Source of the DNA: CAXRDE01 sp964229355
GTDB lineage: Bacteria > Cyanobacteriota > Sericytochromatia > UBA7694
Length of the DNA stretch: 64,000 bases
NCBI GenBank assembly: GCA_964229355.1
Contig: CAXRDE010000021.1
Coordinates: forward strand, 1-64,000
Direction: 5' to 3'
Each line of letters opens with the position of its first letter. Positions within the stretch are counted from its first letter, which is position 1. Under the pieces are notes generated by a model. It searched no databases. It was not told where the DNA came from and saw only the letters and a list, made by a program, of their open reading frames with translations. Made by a program: the position numbers and the translations under genes. Positions 7,795-15,616 of the stretch are shown in pieces.

Positions 7795-8385
7795 ATGGTT
7801 TTATTTAGCCCGTTGATGGCATTTACCGAGAAGATGTTGGATGTAACCACATTGCGGCATCGCAGTATTGCCAATAATATTGCCAACATTAATACCCCTG
7901 GATATAAACGTTCAGAGGTGTCTTTCAAAAACGCTCTGGAACGTATTAAAGCCAGTGGTGATGATGAGGGGCCCAGTGCACTGTCTGAAAAAGAACGCAC
8001 CATGGATATTAATCAGCAGTTGATGCAAAATCTATCCATCGATAGTCTCTACAACGAAGGCCAACGTTATCAAAGCGATTTGGGCGTGGGCTTCTCTCTC
8101 TCAAACACGGCTTTTGAGCAGTCTTATGAGGGGCATGCCGCAGGTGTTCCTGCGGAGTTGGATCCGCGTGCGAATCCCCCCAAAGACATGAGTCGTGCTG
8201 AGTTTATCTCTTCGGTGCAACCTGAAGTATTGGAGATTGATGAAGTACAGCGCCAGGACGGCAACGGTCTCAACCCTGAGATTGAAATGGCCAGTATGAT
8301 TAAAAACACCTCGTTTTATAATGTGTTGGTAAGCTCTATCTCCGGTGAGTTTAGAACTTTAAAAACCATTATTTCGAATCGATAG
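7795..8385 (+). CDS. flgB: flagellar proximal rod protein FlgB
   Basis: 196 residues; GAGGAGG 6-7 bases before the ATG. The N terminus holds the rod motif RSIANNIANINTPGYKRSEVSF and the C terminus the matching helix (IEMASMIKNTSFYNVLVSSISGEFRTLKTII, given here as the family pattern N..f..l...i......lk..i). The protein is longer than the usual ~130-140 residues, with extra acidic sequence in the middle (about residues 60-140). FlgB is a proximal rod subunit in the periplasm and works with FlgC and FliE, encoded next. Confidence 0.93.
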   Translation: MVLFSPLMAFTEKMLDVTTLRHRSIANNIANINTPGYKRSEVSFKNALERIKASGDDEGPSALSEKERTMDINQQLMQNLSIDSLYNEGQRYQSDLGVGFSLSNTAFEQSYEGHAAGVPAELDPRANPPKDMSRAEFISSVQPEVLEIDEVQRQDGNGLNPEIEMASMIKNTSFYNVLVSSISGEFRTLKTIISNR

Positions 8386-8394
8386 GGGATAAAA

Positions 8395-8898
8395 ATGAGT
8401 TTATTTGATGTAATTAACACCAGTTCCACCGGTATGGTGGCCAACCGTTTCTGGTTAGATACCATTGCCGGAAACATTGCCAATGCTAACAGTACGCAGT
8501 CTGTGGATGGTGGTCCTTATCGTCGTCGTATTCCTGTTTTTCAGGAAGTCATGAAAGACGCCATGCAAGAAATCATGGAAGAAGAGTGGGAGCCTACCAA
8601 AATGGGCGATAAAATCACCACCGCTGTCATGGATGATGTGATGGATTCCGATGCCGCCAAACCCAAAGGCCTGGGTGTGGGTTTAAATGGTGTTGTAGAA
8701 GACCCTACCCCCCTTAAGGTCGTGTATATGCCTGGGCATCCAGATGCTGATGCCGATGGCAATGTCACCATGCCCAATGTGGACATTGTCAAAGAAATGG
8801 TCGATATGATTGCCGCCAGCCGTGCTTATGATGCCAACGTGCAGATTACCAACGCGGCCAAGTCAATGATTAACAAAGCCCTTGAAATCGGCAAATAG
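8395..8898 (+). CDS. flgC: flagellar proximal rod protein FlgC
   Basis: 167 residues. The N terminus (GMVANRFWLDTIAGNIANANST) carries the rod-protein N-motif, and the C terminus (MPNVDIVKEMVDMIAASRAY, then ANVQITNAAKSMINKALEIGK) is the canonical FlgC ending. FlgC builds the proximal rod with FlgB and FlgF. It starts 9 bases after flgB and is followed by fliE, the usual flgB-flgC-fliE order. Confidence 0.96.
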   Translation: MSLFDVINTSSTGMVANRFWLDTIAGNIANANSTQSVDGGPYRRRIPVFQEVMKDAMQEIMEEEWEPTKMGDKITTAVMDDVMDSDAAKPKGLGVGLNGVVEDPTPLKVVYMPGHPDADADGNVTMPNVDIVKEMVDMIAASRAYDANVQITNAAKSMINKALEIGK

Positions 8899-8917
8899 GC
8901 AAAGGTAAAATAAGATT

Positions 8918-9244
8918 ATGTCCATTTCAGCCTTACAATCCTTTTTTCCTGGTGATTTGCGCGTTGCGCAAAGCCAAATGCCCCTGACGTTTGAAATTCC
9001 AAAAGACGAGTTGACTGCAAAGCGTTCTTCTTTCGTGGAGGTTTTGAACAGCGCGATTGACGAAACCAATAACGCTGAGCGGCAGAGTGAAGATTTGATG
9101 GCAGATCTCCTGCTCGGAAAAGATGTGGATATCCACTCGATCCAGATTGCAGGTGCTAAGTTAGATACGATGGTAACCATGGCTTCAACGGTAATGACCA
9201 AGTTGACCACTGCTTACCAAACCCTGATGAATATGCAGGTTTAA
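8918..9244 (+). CDS. fliE: MS-ring/rod junction protein FliE
   Basis: 108 residues, the family size. The C-terminal two thirds fit FliE: SFVEVLNSAIDETNNAERQSEDLMADLLLGKDVDIHSI, then a helix ending KLTTAYQTLMNMQV. FliE links the MS-ring (FliF, next gene) to the rod and is needed before other rod proteins are exported. The Shine-Dalgarno is weak (an AAAGG element about 11 bases upstream). Order and spacing (fliE then fliF, 42 bases) are typical. Confidence 0.94.
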   Translation: MSISALQSFFPGDLRVAQSQMPLTFEIPKDELTAKRSSFVEVLNSAIDETNNAERQSEDLMADLLLGKDVDIHSIQIAGAKLDTMVTMASTVMTKLTTAYQTLMNMQV

Positions 9245-9286
9245 GAGGCAACGTCGAAGTGAATTTGAGAAGGGAGAAACCACACA

Positions 9287-11227
9287 ATGGCCGTTGATGA
9301 TCAAGCTGTAGGCGGTGGCTTTCTCGGTAATCTGTCGCCTAATATGCGACTGGCCGTGATTGCTGGCGTTGTAGCCTTAGTTGTGGGATTGCTGGTATAC
9401 ATGTTTGTGGGTGGCAGTAGTTCCGAAGAAGATGATGGTTTCCGCACCGTATATAAAGACCTACCCCTGGCGGATGCGGGAAATGCAAAAGATTTTTTAC
9501 AAGAAGAGTACAAAATTCCTGTTAAGCTAGGCGATAACGGAACCTCCGTTCGCGTACCCAAAGACCAGGTGGAAGAAGCGCTCGTTAAGTTAGCCCAAAA
9601 AGGAATGCCCGGTAGTGGTGTCGTTGGCTATGAGATTTTTGATAGTATGGGCTTTATTTCTACAGATTTTGAAAAGCGTGTGGCCTTGCAACGGGCGCGT
9701 GATGGGCACTTGTCTCGTCTCGTGAAACGCTTTGAAGGCGTTGATGATGCCCGTGTAAACGTGGTGATCCCAGAACCTACCCTTTTCTCTGAGCAACAAC
9801 TCCCCACCACAGCTTCTGTGCTGATTGAATTCGCTGGCGGCGGTGGTTTTAAACCTGAGTATGTTAGCTCTATTGCGCACATGATTGCCAGCGCAACCCC
9901 AGGCCTAAAACCCGGTAACGTGACGATTGTTGACACCCGCGGTGATATCCTTCAAGAAGGTCAAGAAGGCCTTTACGGTGAAGATTCAGCCAAAAAATAC
10001 AACCGTCAAATGCAAGAGCAACTGCGCATTAATCGTTTAATGGAGCAACAGCTCGAAAATAAAGTCATTCTGATGCTGGAAAAAGTGTTGGGCCCTGGTA
10101 AAGTCAAAGCCACAGCGACAATTTCCGCTAACTTTGATCGTGCGCAACAGCGTAAACGTGAACATGAGCCCGTCACCATTGACCAAAACGGTCAAGAAGT
10201 GCTGACCAAAGTTGCAGAGCGCACCTCTACTGAGAAGACCAGTTCTTCTGAAGCTAATGCAAGTGGCGGAAATGCCCCCGGTGTTGTTAATAACACTGGA
10301 AATGGTGATGCAGCAACTCCCGCAGTTGCTGGTGCTGCTGCCGATACAAGTAATACAGAGCGGACCTCGGGTCAAGCCAGTTATAACTACAACAATATTG
10401 AAACCCTGATTTCTAAACAGTCCGGTGTCATTGATAGCATGGCAATTTCGGTTCAATATGAGCCTCCTGTGGTGGCTGAAGAAGCTGCTGAGGGTGCTGT
10501 GCCTCCGCTGACCCAACAGCAAGTGGAAGACATGGTCAAAGCCGCTGTGAATTTCGACGCCGAGCGCAACGACAACGTGGTGGTCACCCCCGTGAAGTTT
10601 GATACCTCGACCTACGACAAGTTGGTCTCTGAGATGGAGAAAGCCCGTGAAGGCACCGCCTGGTGGATTTATGCGCTCTTCGCCCTCGGTGGTCTTGTGG
10701 TGGGTGCCGGTATTGGTGGTGCCTTACTCGGTAAGAAGAAAGCTGCTGCTGGAGCCGAACAGTTTGGTGCTCCTGGTGTACCTCAGTATCAAGCCATCCC
10801 TGGTGGCCCTGGTATTCCAGGTGGTCCTGGTGTGCCTGGTGTTGAAGGGCAAATGCCTGGCGGAGCCCCTGGCTTACCTGCGGGAGCCCCTGGTGCCCCT
10901 GGTATGCCTGTGCAGCAGACCCAGGAAGTCAGCCGTGCGCCTATTATGCCACCTACGCCTGACAACCCCTTTGGTTTCTTGCAGGGCGTAACGCCTCAGA
11001 CCGTGGCCCAGTTGCTCTCCACTGAGCGTCTGCCAACGCTGGTTGCTGTACTGGCCCAGTTGGATCCCGGTCAGGCAGAAGATGTTATTAATCTGCTGAA
11101 CCCTGAAATTCAGAACGAAGTTCGTACGCGCCTGGCGCAGAACCCCGTTCTGCCACCGATGACCCAGAAAATGGTCAGCCAGTCTCTCAAAAAACGTCTG
11201 GCCGCCATGTCCTCTGGAGTGGTCTAA
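9287..11227 (+). CDS. fliF: flagellar MS-ring protein FliF with a FliG-like C-terminal module
   Basis: 646 residues. TM1 is at ~22-42 and TM2 at ~459-481, with the periplasmic YscJ/FliF ring-building region between (YKDLPLADAGNAKDFL, FVRR-type VALQRARDGHLSRLVKRFEGVDDARVNVVIPEP read in parts). A Ser/Asn/Ala/Gly-rich insert lies at ~310-365. After TM2 comes a collagen-like Gly-Pro stretch at ~494-545 (repeated GGPG/GAPG). The last ~75 residues (TVAQLLSTERLPTLVAVLAQ, LDPGQAEDVINLLNPEIQNE, VRTRLAQNP) look like a FliG armadillo-type repeat rather than the short acidic FliG-binding tail normally ending FliF. No fliG is in the window. FliF anchors the motor in the inner membrane. The core call is certain; the FliG-like assignment is from pattern only. 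Confidence 0.95.
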   Translation: MAVDDQAVGGGFLGNLSPNMRLAVIAGVVALVVGLLVYMFVGGSSSEEDDGFRTVYKDLPLADAGNAKDFLQEEYKIPVKLGDNGTSVRVPKDQVEEALVKLAQKGMPGSGVVGYEIFDSMGFISTDFEKRVALQRARDGHLSRLVKRFEGVDDARVNVVIPEPTLFSEQQLPTTASVLIEFAGGGGFKPEYVSSIAHMIASATPGLKPGNVTIVDTRGDILQEGQEGLYGEDSAKKYNRQMQEQLRINRLMEQQLENKVILMLEKVLGPGKVKATATISANFDRAQQRKREHEPVTIDQNGQEVLTKVAERTSTEKTSSSEANASGGNAPGVVNNTGNGDAATPAVAGAAADTSNTERTSGQASYNYNNIETLISKQSGVIDSMAISVQYEPPVVAEEAAEGAVPPLTQQQVEDMVKAAVNFDAERNDNVVVTPVKFDTSTYDKLVSEMEKAREGTAWWIYALFALGGLVVGAGIGGALLGKKKAAAGAEQFGAPGVPQYQAIPGGPGIPGGPGVPGVEGQMPGGAPGLPAGAPGAPGMPVQQTQEVSRAPIMPPTPDNPFGFLQGVTPQTVAQLLSTERLPTLVAVLAQLDPGQAEDVINLLNPEIQNEVRTRLAQNPVLPPMTQKMVSQSLKKRLAAMSSGVV

Positions 11228-11241
11228 GATACCTTTTAGAA

Positions 11242-11284
11242 GGCCGGCCCTGGCAGCTTCCTTGCCTCGGGCCGGTCTTTTCTT
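11242..11284 (+). terminator. intrinsic terminator after fliF
   Basis: A 9-bp GC-rich stem (GGCCGGCCC at 11242-11250 with GGGCCGGTC at 11269-11277) has a smaller inner stem GGCA/TGCC and is followed at once by TTTTCTT. It separates fliF from flhA. Confidence 0.88.
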
Positions 11285-11300
11285 CGGTTTAAGGCCTGTA

Positions 11301-11358
11301 CCACGTGAGTTCAGTACGTGGGGCGTAAGTTAACGTTACGTCAAAAAACTGATACAAT
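11301..11358 (+). promoter_or_regulatory. flhA promoter with two upstream inverted repeats
   Basis: A -10 TACAAT (11353-11358) preceded by TGA is spaced 17 bases from TTAACG (11330-11335, 4 of 6 to the -35 consensus), about 33 bases before the flhA ATG. Two small inverted repeats sit at or above the -35: CCACGT/ACGTGG at 11301-11321 and CGTAA/TTACG at 11324-11340. They could be operator sites; this is inferred from shape alone. Confidence 0.6.
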
Positions 11359-11390
11359 AGATAAAATCCCGTTAAGCGAGAAGGCAAGCT

Positions 11391-13478
11391 ATGGCAGCCA
11401 TAGGTGAAGAGAATCCGAATTCGATCATTGCAGATATTGCGTTAGCATCTCTGAGTATTCTGGTGGTTATCATCTTGATGATTCCACTGCCCTCCACCCT
11501 GATTGACTTTTTCCTGGTCATGAATCTTTCGGGTTCGGTGTTGATTCTCCTGAACGCTTTAACCATTACAGATCCTTTGGAACTGGCAGTTTTCCCTCAG
11601 CTCTTGCTGGTTACAACCCTCTTTCGTCTGGCCATGAACGTGGCCACTTCCCGTTCCATTCTGTTGAATGCCGATGCCGGAAAAGTTATCGAAACCTTTG
11701 CCAACTTTGTTATTGGTGGCAACTACGTGGTGGGTGTGGTCATCTTCTTGATTTTGATGATTATTCAGTTCATCGTTATTACAGAAGGTGCCAAGCGGGT
11801 TGCGGAAGTTGCCGCACGTTTTACCCTGGACGCGATGCCCGGTAAACAGATGAGTATTGACGCGGACTTTAACGCGGGTCTGATTGATGCAGAGCAAGCT
11901 AAAAAGCGTCGTCGTGATTTAGAAAAAGCCTCTAACTTCTTCGGTACGATGGACGGTGCGAACAAATTCGTTCGTGGTGACGCCATTGCGGGTATTATTA
12001 TTACCCTGGTGAATATTTTGGGCGGTTTTGCCATTGGTGTTTTGATGAAGGACATGGAGCTGGCAGAGGCCGCCGCCCGTTATCTCACTCTATCCATCGG
12101 TGATGGTTTGGTGGCAGCGATTCCCGCTTTCTTAATCTCTATCGCCTCGGGTTTTGTAACCACCCGTGCTATTTCTGAGTCAAACCTGGCTTATGATTTG
12201 AAGACCCAGTTACTGGCGTCTTACCGCTCCATTGCCATGGGTTCGGTCTTCCTGTTTGTCTTTGGTTTTGTACCGGGTATGCCCAAGCACTTCTTCTTCT
12301 CTTTTGCCATTATTTTTCTGGTGGTGGCCTTCATTGTTTACCGCAAGTCTGTGAAAAAATCTCAGATGGTGGTGGAAGAAGAGGAAGATGCAGCGATTCC
12401 CGAGCAAGAGGTCAAAAAGCCCGAGAACGTGCTGCAGGTGATGGAAGTTCACCCCCTCGCCCTCGAAATGGGTCTGGACCTGATTCCTCTGGTGGATCCT
12501 TCACAAGGTGGAGATTTGCTTGACCGTGTTGTGCCCATGCGGGTTCAAATCGCCATGGAAATGGGCTTCGTTATGCCCGGTATTCAATTTAAAGATAACC
12601 TTAACTTGCGCCCCAATGAGTACTCCATTAAAGTCAAAGGGATTGAAGTGGCCCGTGGTGAAATCCTGATGGGTTACATGTTGGCGATTCAACAACCTGA
12701 CACCGATGTGTCCCAGGAGCTTGTGGGCTTCCCCACCAAGGATCCTGCCTTTGGTACCCCTGCCGTTTGGGTGGCCGGTTACGAAGCCCAGCGTGCAGCG
12801 CAATTGGGTTACATGGTCACCGACCCCACCAACGTGTTAATTACGCACGTGGCTGAAATTGTAAAGAGCTATGCCCATGAAATTCTGAGCCGTCAAGAAG
12901 TTCAGGTCATGGTGAACAAAGTCAAAGAAAAACATCCTGTGGTAGTTAAAGAATTAATTCCTGAATTGCTCACTCTCGGTGGGGTTCAGAAGGTTCTGCA
13001 AAACCTGATTCGCGAGCGGATTTCGATTCGTGACCTGGCTACGATTCTGGAGCGTCTTACCGACTTTTCTAAAATCAACCAGGATCCTGACACCCTGTCT
13101 GAACTGATTCGTCAGTCTCTTAACCGTCAGATTTGTAGTAATCTCTCCAATGATCAAAACGTGATTCCAGTTATTACCTTAGATCCCAAGGTGGAGCAAG
13201 CGGTTCAAGAAAGTATTCAGCAAACCGCTCAGGGTGCTGTATTGGCTCTGAACCCGCAGGTCAGTCAGCAAATTCTGGCCAAGTTGGCCAATGAAGTCCA
13301 GTCCGCCACCAACGCAGGTCATAACCCTGTGGTGTTGTGTAACCCACAAATTCGTCCACACGTGAAAAAGCTGACGGAACGGAACTTCCCCGCGCTTACC
13401 GTGCTTTCTTACAACGAAATTGCACCCAAGATTAAAATTCAATCCATTGGCGCTGTGGCCATTAGTTTCGGCAGCTAA
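11391..13478 (+). CDS. flhA: flagellar export gate protein FlhA
   Basis: 695 residues. The N-terminal half has about eight membrane helices and the FHIPEP-family core (LFRLAMNVATSRSILL, GGNYVVGVVIFLI, VAARFTLDAMPGKQMSID, FFGTMDGANKFVRGDAIAG). A charged linker near residue 330 leads to the cytoplasmic nonameric-ring domain (~345-690), with a VREIGVV-like ..MRVQIAMEMGFVMPGI.. segment and RISIRDLATILE. It forms the proton-driven gate and chaperone dock of the flagellar type III export system. It has its own promoter after the fliF terminator. Its stop codon is directly followed by the start of a sugar-transporter permease gene. The other gate genes (fliP, fliQ, fliR, flhB) are not in this window. 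Confidence 0.98.
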   Translation: MAAIGEENPNSIIADIALASLSILVVIILMIPLPSTLIDFFLVMNLSGSVLILLNALTITDPLELAVFPQLLLVTTLFRLAMNVATSRSILLNADAGKVIETFANFVIGGNYVVGVVIFLILMIIQFIVITEGAKRVAEVAARFTLDAMPGKQMSIDADFNAGLIDAEQAKKRRRDLEKASNFFGTMDGANKFVRGDAIAGIIITLVNILGGFAIGVLMKDMELAEAAARYLTLSIGDGLVAAIPAFLISIASGFVTTRAISESNLAYDLKTQLLASYRSIAMGSVFLFVFGFVPGMPKHFFFSFAIIFLVVAFIVYRKSVKKSQMVVEEEEDAAIPEQEVKKPENVLQVMEVHPLALEMGLDLIPLVDPSQGGDLLDRVVPMRVQIAMEMGFVMPGIQFKDNLNLRPNEYSIKVKGIEVARGEILMGYMLAIQQPDTDVSQELVGFPTKDPAFGTPAVWVAGYEAQRAAQLGYMVTDPTNVLITHVAEIVKSYAHEILSRQEVQVMVNKVKEKHPVVVKELIPELLTLGGVQKVLQNLIRERISIRDLATILERLTDFSKINQDPDTLSELIRQSLNRQICSNLSNDQNVIPVITLDPKVEQAVQESIQQTAQGAVLALNPQVSQQILAKLANEVQSATNAGHNPVVLCNPQIRPHVKKLTERNFPALTVLSYNEIAPKIKIQSIGAVAISFGS

Positions 13479-14318
13479 ATGGAAAAAAACGTTGCCATCG
13501 GTAAACCAGAATGGTGGTCTTATGCCATTCTGGTGGTGGCTGCTTTTATTGCGGTTTTCCCCGTCTTTTGGATTTTTTCCACCTCTTTTAAGCCTGCTGC
13601 CGAGGTGCTCAGTCCTGAGCTGACGCTCTTGCCCCAGAATTTTACCGTTGAAAACTACCAGGCAGTGCTCAAGGGCGGCAGCTTTTGGCAGTGGATGTGG
13701 AATTCGGTTTCGGTGGCTTTGTGCACCACGGTAATTGGGATAATGCTGGCATCGACAACAGCCTACGCCGTCTCGCGTTTTTCTTTTGCGGGCAAAAAGC
13801 CGGTCTTGTTTGCCTTTTTAGTGGCCCAAATGTTTCCAGGTGCCATTTTGATTGTGCCTTTGTACAACATTATGAAGGATCTGGCTTTGCTGAATACCTT
13901 TACGGGTCTGGTAATTGCCTATTCCACGCTTTCGCTGCCTTTTTCGGTGTGGATGCTTAAAGGCTTTTTTGACGCGATACCCGTGTCTTTGGAGGAGGCC
14001 GCAATGATTGATGGCATGTCCGCCTTTGGTACTTTTTTTCGCATCATTTTGCCGCTCTCGTTACCGGGTTTGGCGGTCACCGGTTTTTTCTCGTTTATTA
14101 CCGCCTGGAACGAGTTTATGTTTGCCCTTACCTTTATGACGGGGGAAAGCAATTATACGTTGCCGGTGGGTTTGAGAACCTATGTGTTTGAGTTCAACAC
14201 AGCCTGGCATTTGATGGCTGCAGGAGCGATAATTGTCACCATTCCCGTACTGGTAGTGTTTCTTGTGGCCCAGCGTTTCTTAATTTCTGGGCTGACAGCC
14301 GGTGGTGTCAAGGGCTAA
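13479..14318 (+). CDS. carbohydrate ABC transporter permease (MalG type)
   Basis: 279 residues, six predicted membrane helices. The cytoplasmic EAA loop that docks the ATPase is present at about residue 170-190 (EEAAMIDGMSAFGTFFRIILPLSLPG, EAA-x3-G-x9-LP pattern). The TAWNEFMFAL segment and C-terminal end are typical of MalG/UgpE/LacG-like sugar permeases. These import oligo- or monosaccharides together with a second permease, a binding protein and an ATPase. None of those partners is nearby. The ATG follows the flhA stop with no gap and no clear Shine-Dalgarno, so it is probably co-transcribed and coupled with flhA. Its 3' end overlaps the convergent gene by 11 bases. Substrate unknown. Confidence 0.88.
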   Translation: MEKNVAIGKPEWWSYAILVVAAFIAVFPVFWIFSTSFKPAAEVLSPELTLLPQNFTVENYQAVLKGGSFWQWMWNSVSVALCTTVIGIMLASTTAYAVSRFSFAGKKPVLFAFLVAQMFPGAILIVPLYNIMKDLALLNTFTGLVIAYSTLSLPFSVWMLKGFFDAIPVSLEEAAMIDGMSAFGTFFRIILPLSLPGLAVTGFFSFITAWNEFMFALTFMTGESNYTLPVGLRTYVFEFNTAWHLMAAGAIIVTIPVLVVFLVAQRFLISGLTAGGVKG

Positions 14319-15444
14319 AGCGGTCACTAAGTGCCGCGTAGGCGCCGTGAGCTTCTTGTGCCTGATGTTTTTCCTGTTGATCGACAAAGGACTTTAAGGC
14401 GTTTTCCGCTAAAGAAAAAGACTCATAAATCTCCATGACGCCGTCTAAAATGCTGTGACACAGTGCTGAGCGAGAGGGCAGAGAAGAAGCTGCTACACCG
14501 CTCAGAACATCATTTAGTCGGTATTTGAGGTTTTGGGTGCCCAGGATCAGTTCCTGGATCAGGGTATAGTAAACCCAGTCCTGAATATCCCCTGTGAGAT
14601 CTTGCGTGATGGCCACGAGCTGGGTGCTGAGAGCTGTGGCGACACTGTTGACGCGAAAGCCCTTTTTCATGGTGTGGCGTAGGGCCACTTGAACCATTTC
14701 CCGCACGCGCTGTTCGAGATCTTGCTGAAAACGTGGTGCTTTTAGCCAGTCCTCTAGATAAGAGGGTATGTGTTGTTCTAGATTTTTGATGAAGTCTTCC
14801 TGGTGCTGTATGCCTGGATCGAGCTCGCTATACAAGCGTTTGCCCCGCTCGGGCAATTTGTATTTCTCAATTTGTTTACGCAAACTGCTGTGGGTGGGTA
14901 AATCTTGCCGTGCGCCATCATTAATTTGCCAGCGCTGTAGCCAGGCCGTCTGGTTCCAGATTTCCAAAAGCAGGTGATTTGGGTTTACGCCCTGAAGAAC
15001 TTGTACATAAGCACCCAAATACTGCCGAAAAAGGTCTCGATCGGGAATGCCCGCGCTTTTTGTTGCTCCCCAGCTTTCCCACTGATGCATCTGTTGCAGA
15101 AGAAGATAGCGTCCGTAGGGATAACGGTACACTTGGGTATCAACGATCAGGCGCTCTTGCTCTTGCAGTAAGGTGCCTAAGAAATTCTCGCGAATTTCTG
15201 TGAGCGCGGTTTGTAGGCTTTCGGGTGCTGTAGGCACTACCGTTTGGGGTTGATTTTGAACCAAAAGCAATAGTGGAATAATCCACCGGTAGGTCTCGCT
15301 ATCGTGCTTCCAGAGTGCATAGATGTGTTGGTAAGAAAGGGGTGCCAGCAGCTCGGTTACTGCTGAGTAGGCCTGTGTTCCCGGCGCCGCCTCCAGATGG
15401 CGTTGAATAAGATAGTGGCGCCGGGCCAGTTCGTATGCAAGCAC
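14308..15444 (-). CDS. hypothetical helical protein
   Basis: 378 residues, GTG start without a clear Shine-Dalgarno. I do not recognise a family. It is predicted mostly alpha-helical, rich in Gln and Leu, with no signal peptide, no membrane segment and no visible catalytic motif. A C-terminal amphipathic region (QLVAITQDLTGDIQDWVYYT onward) could be a coiled coil or partner-binding part. It lies 17 bases after a 34-residue lipoprotein gene and downstream of prfA on the same strand, so the four genes may form one unit. The 3' end overlaps the convergent permease gene by 11 bases. It is likely real, since it fills the space between well-supported genes. Confidence 0.7.
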   Translation of the reverse strand: MLAYELARRHYLIQRHLEAAPGTQAYSAVTELLAPLSYQHIYALWKHDSETYRWIIPLLLLVQNQPQTVVPTAPESLQTALTEIRENFLGTLLQEQERLIVDTQVYRYPYGRYLLLQQMHQWESWGATKSAGIPDRDLFRQYLGAYVQVLQGVNPNHLLLEIWNQTAWLQRWQINDGARQDLPTHSSLRKQIEKYKLPERGKRLYSELDPGIQHQEDFIKNLEQHIPSYLEDWLKAPRFQQDLEQRVREMVQVALRHTMKKGFRVNSVATALSTQLVAITQDLTGDIQDWVYYTLIQELILGTQNLKYRLNDVLSGVAASSLPSRSALCHSILDGVMEIYESFSLAENALKSFVDQQEKHQAQEAHGAYAALSDRFSP

Positions 15445-15461
15445 AAGAACAGGATTAAAGC

Positions 15462-15566
15462 TTAATACAGGTCAAAAAAGTTACCCAGGTTAGCACGGCA
15501 AGCGCTCAGGCTTAGTGTGGTCAGGGCAATAAAGAGTGCGGGCCAGATTTTTTTGAGGGTTTGCAT
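15462..15566 (-). CDS. 34-residue putative lipoprotein
   Basis: A short gene: MQTLKKIWPALFIALTTL, then SLSACRANLGNFFDLY. Two Lys are followed by a hydrophobic run and a lipobox LSAC, so signal peptidase II would leave a mature lipopeptide of only 12 residues. AGGAG sits 7 bases before the ATG, an almost ideal Shine-Dalgarno, which is the best evidence that it is translated. It lies between prfA and the helical protein, same strand. Size and layout recall tiny lipoproteins such as LptM or entericidins, but the mature part shows no LptM-type CG-x-KGPL motif. Function unknown. Confidence 0.7.
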   Translation of the reverse strand: MQTLKKIWPALFIALTTLSLSACRANLGNFFDLY

Positions 15567-15616
15567 GGGGTCTCTCCTGCTTTTGGCTTTATTTTAACAT
15601 GGCTGGGGCAAAAAAA

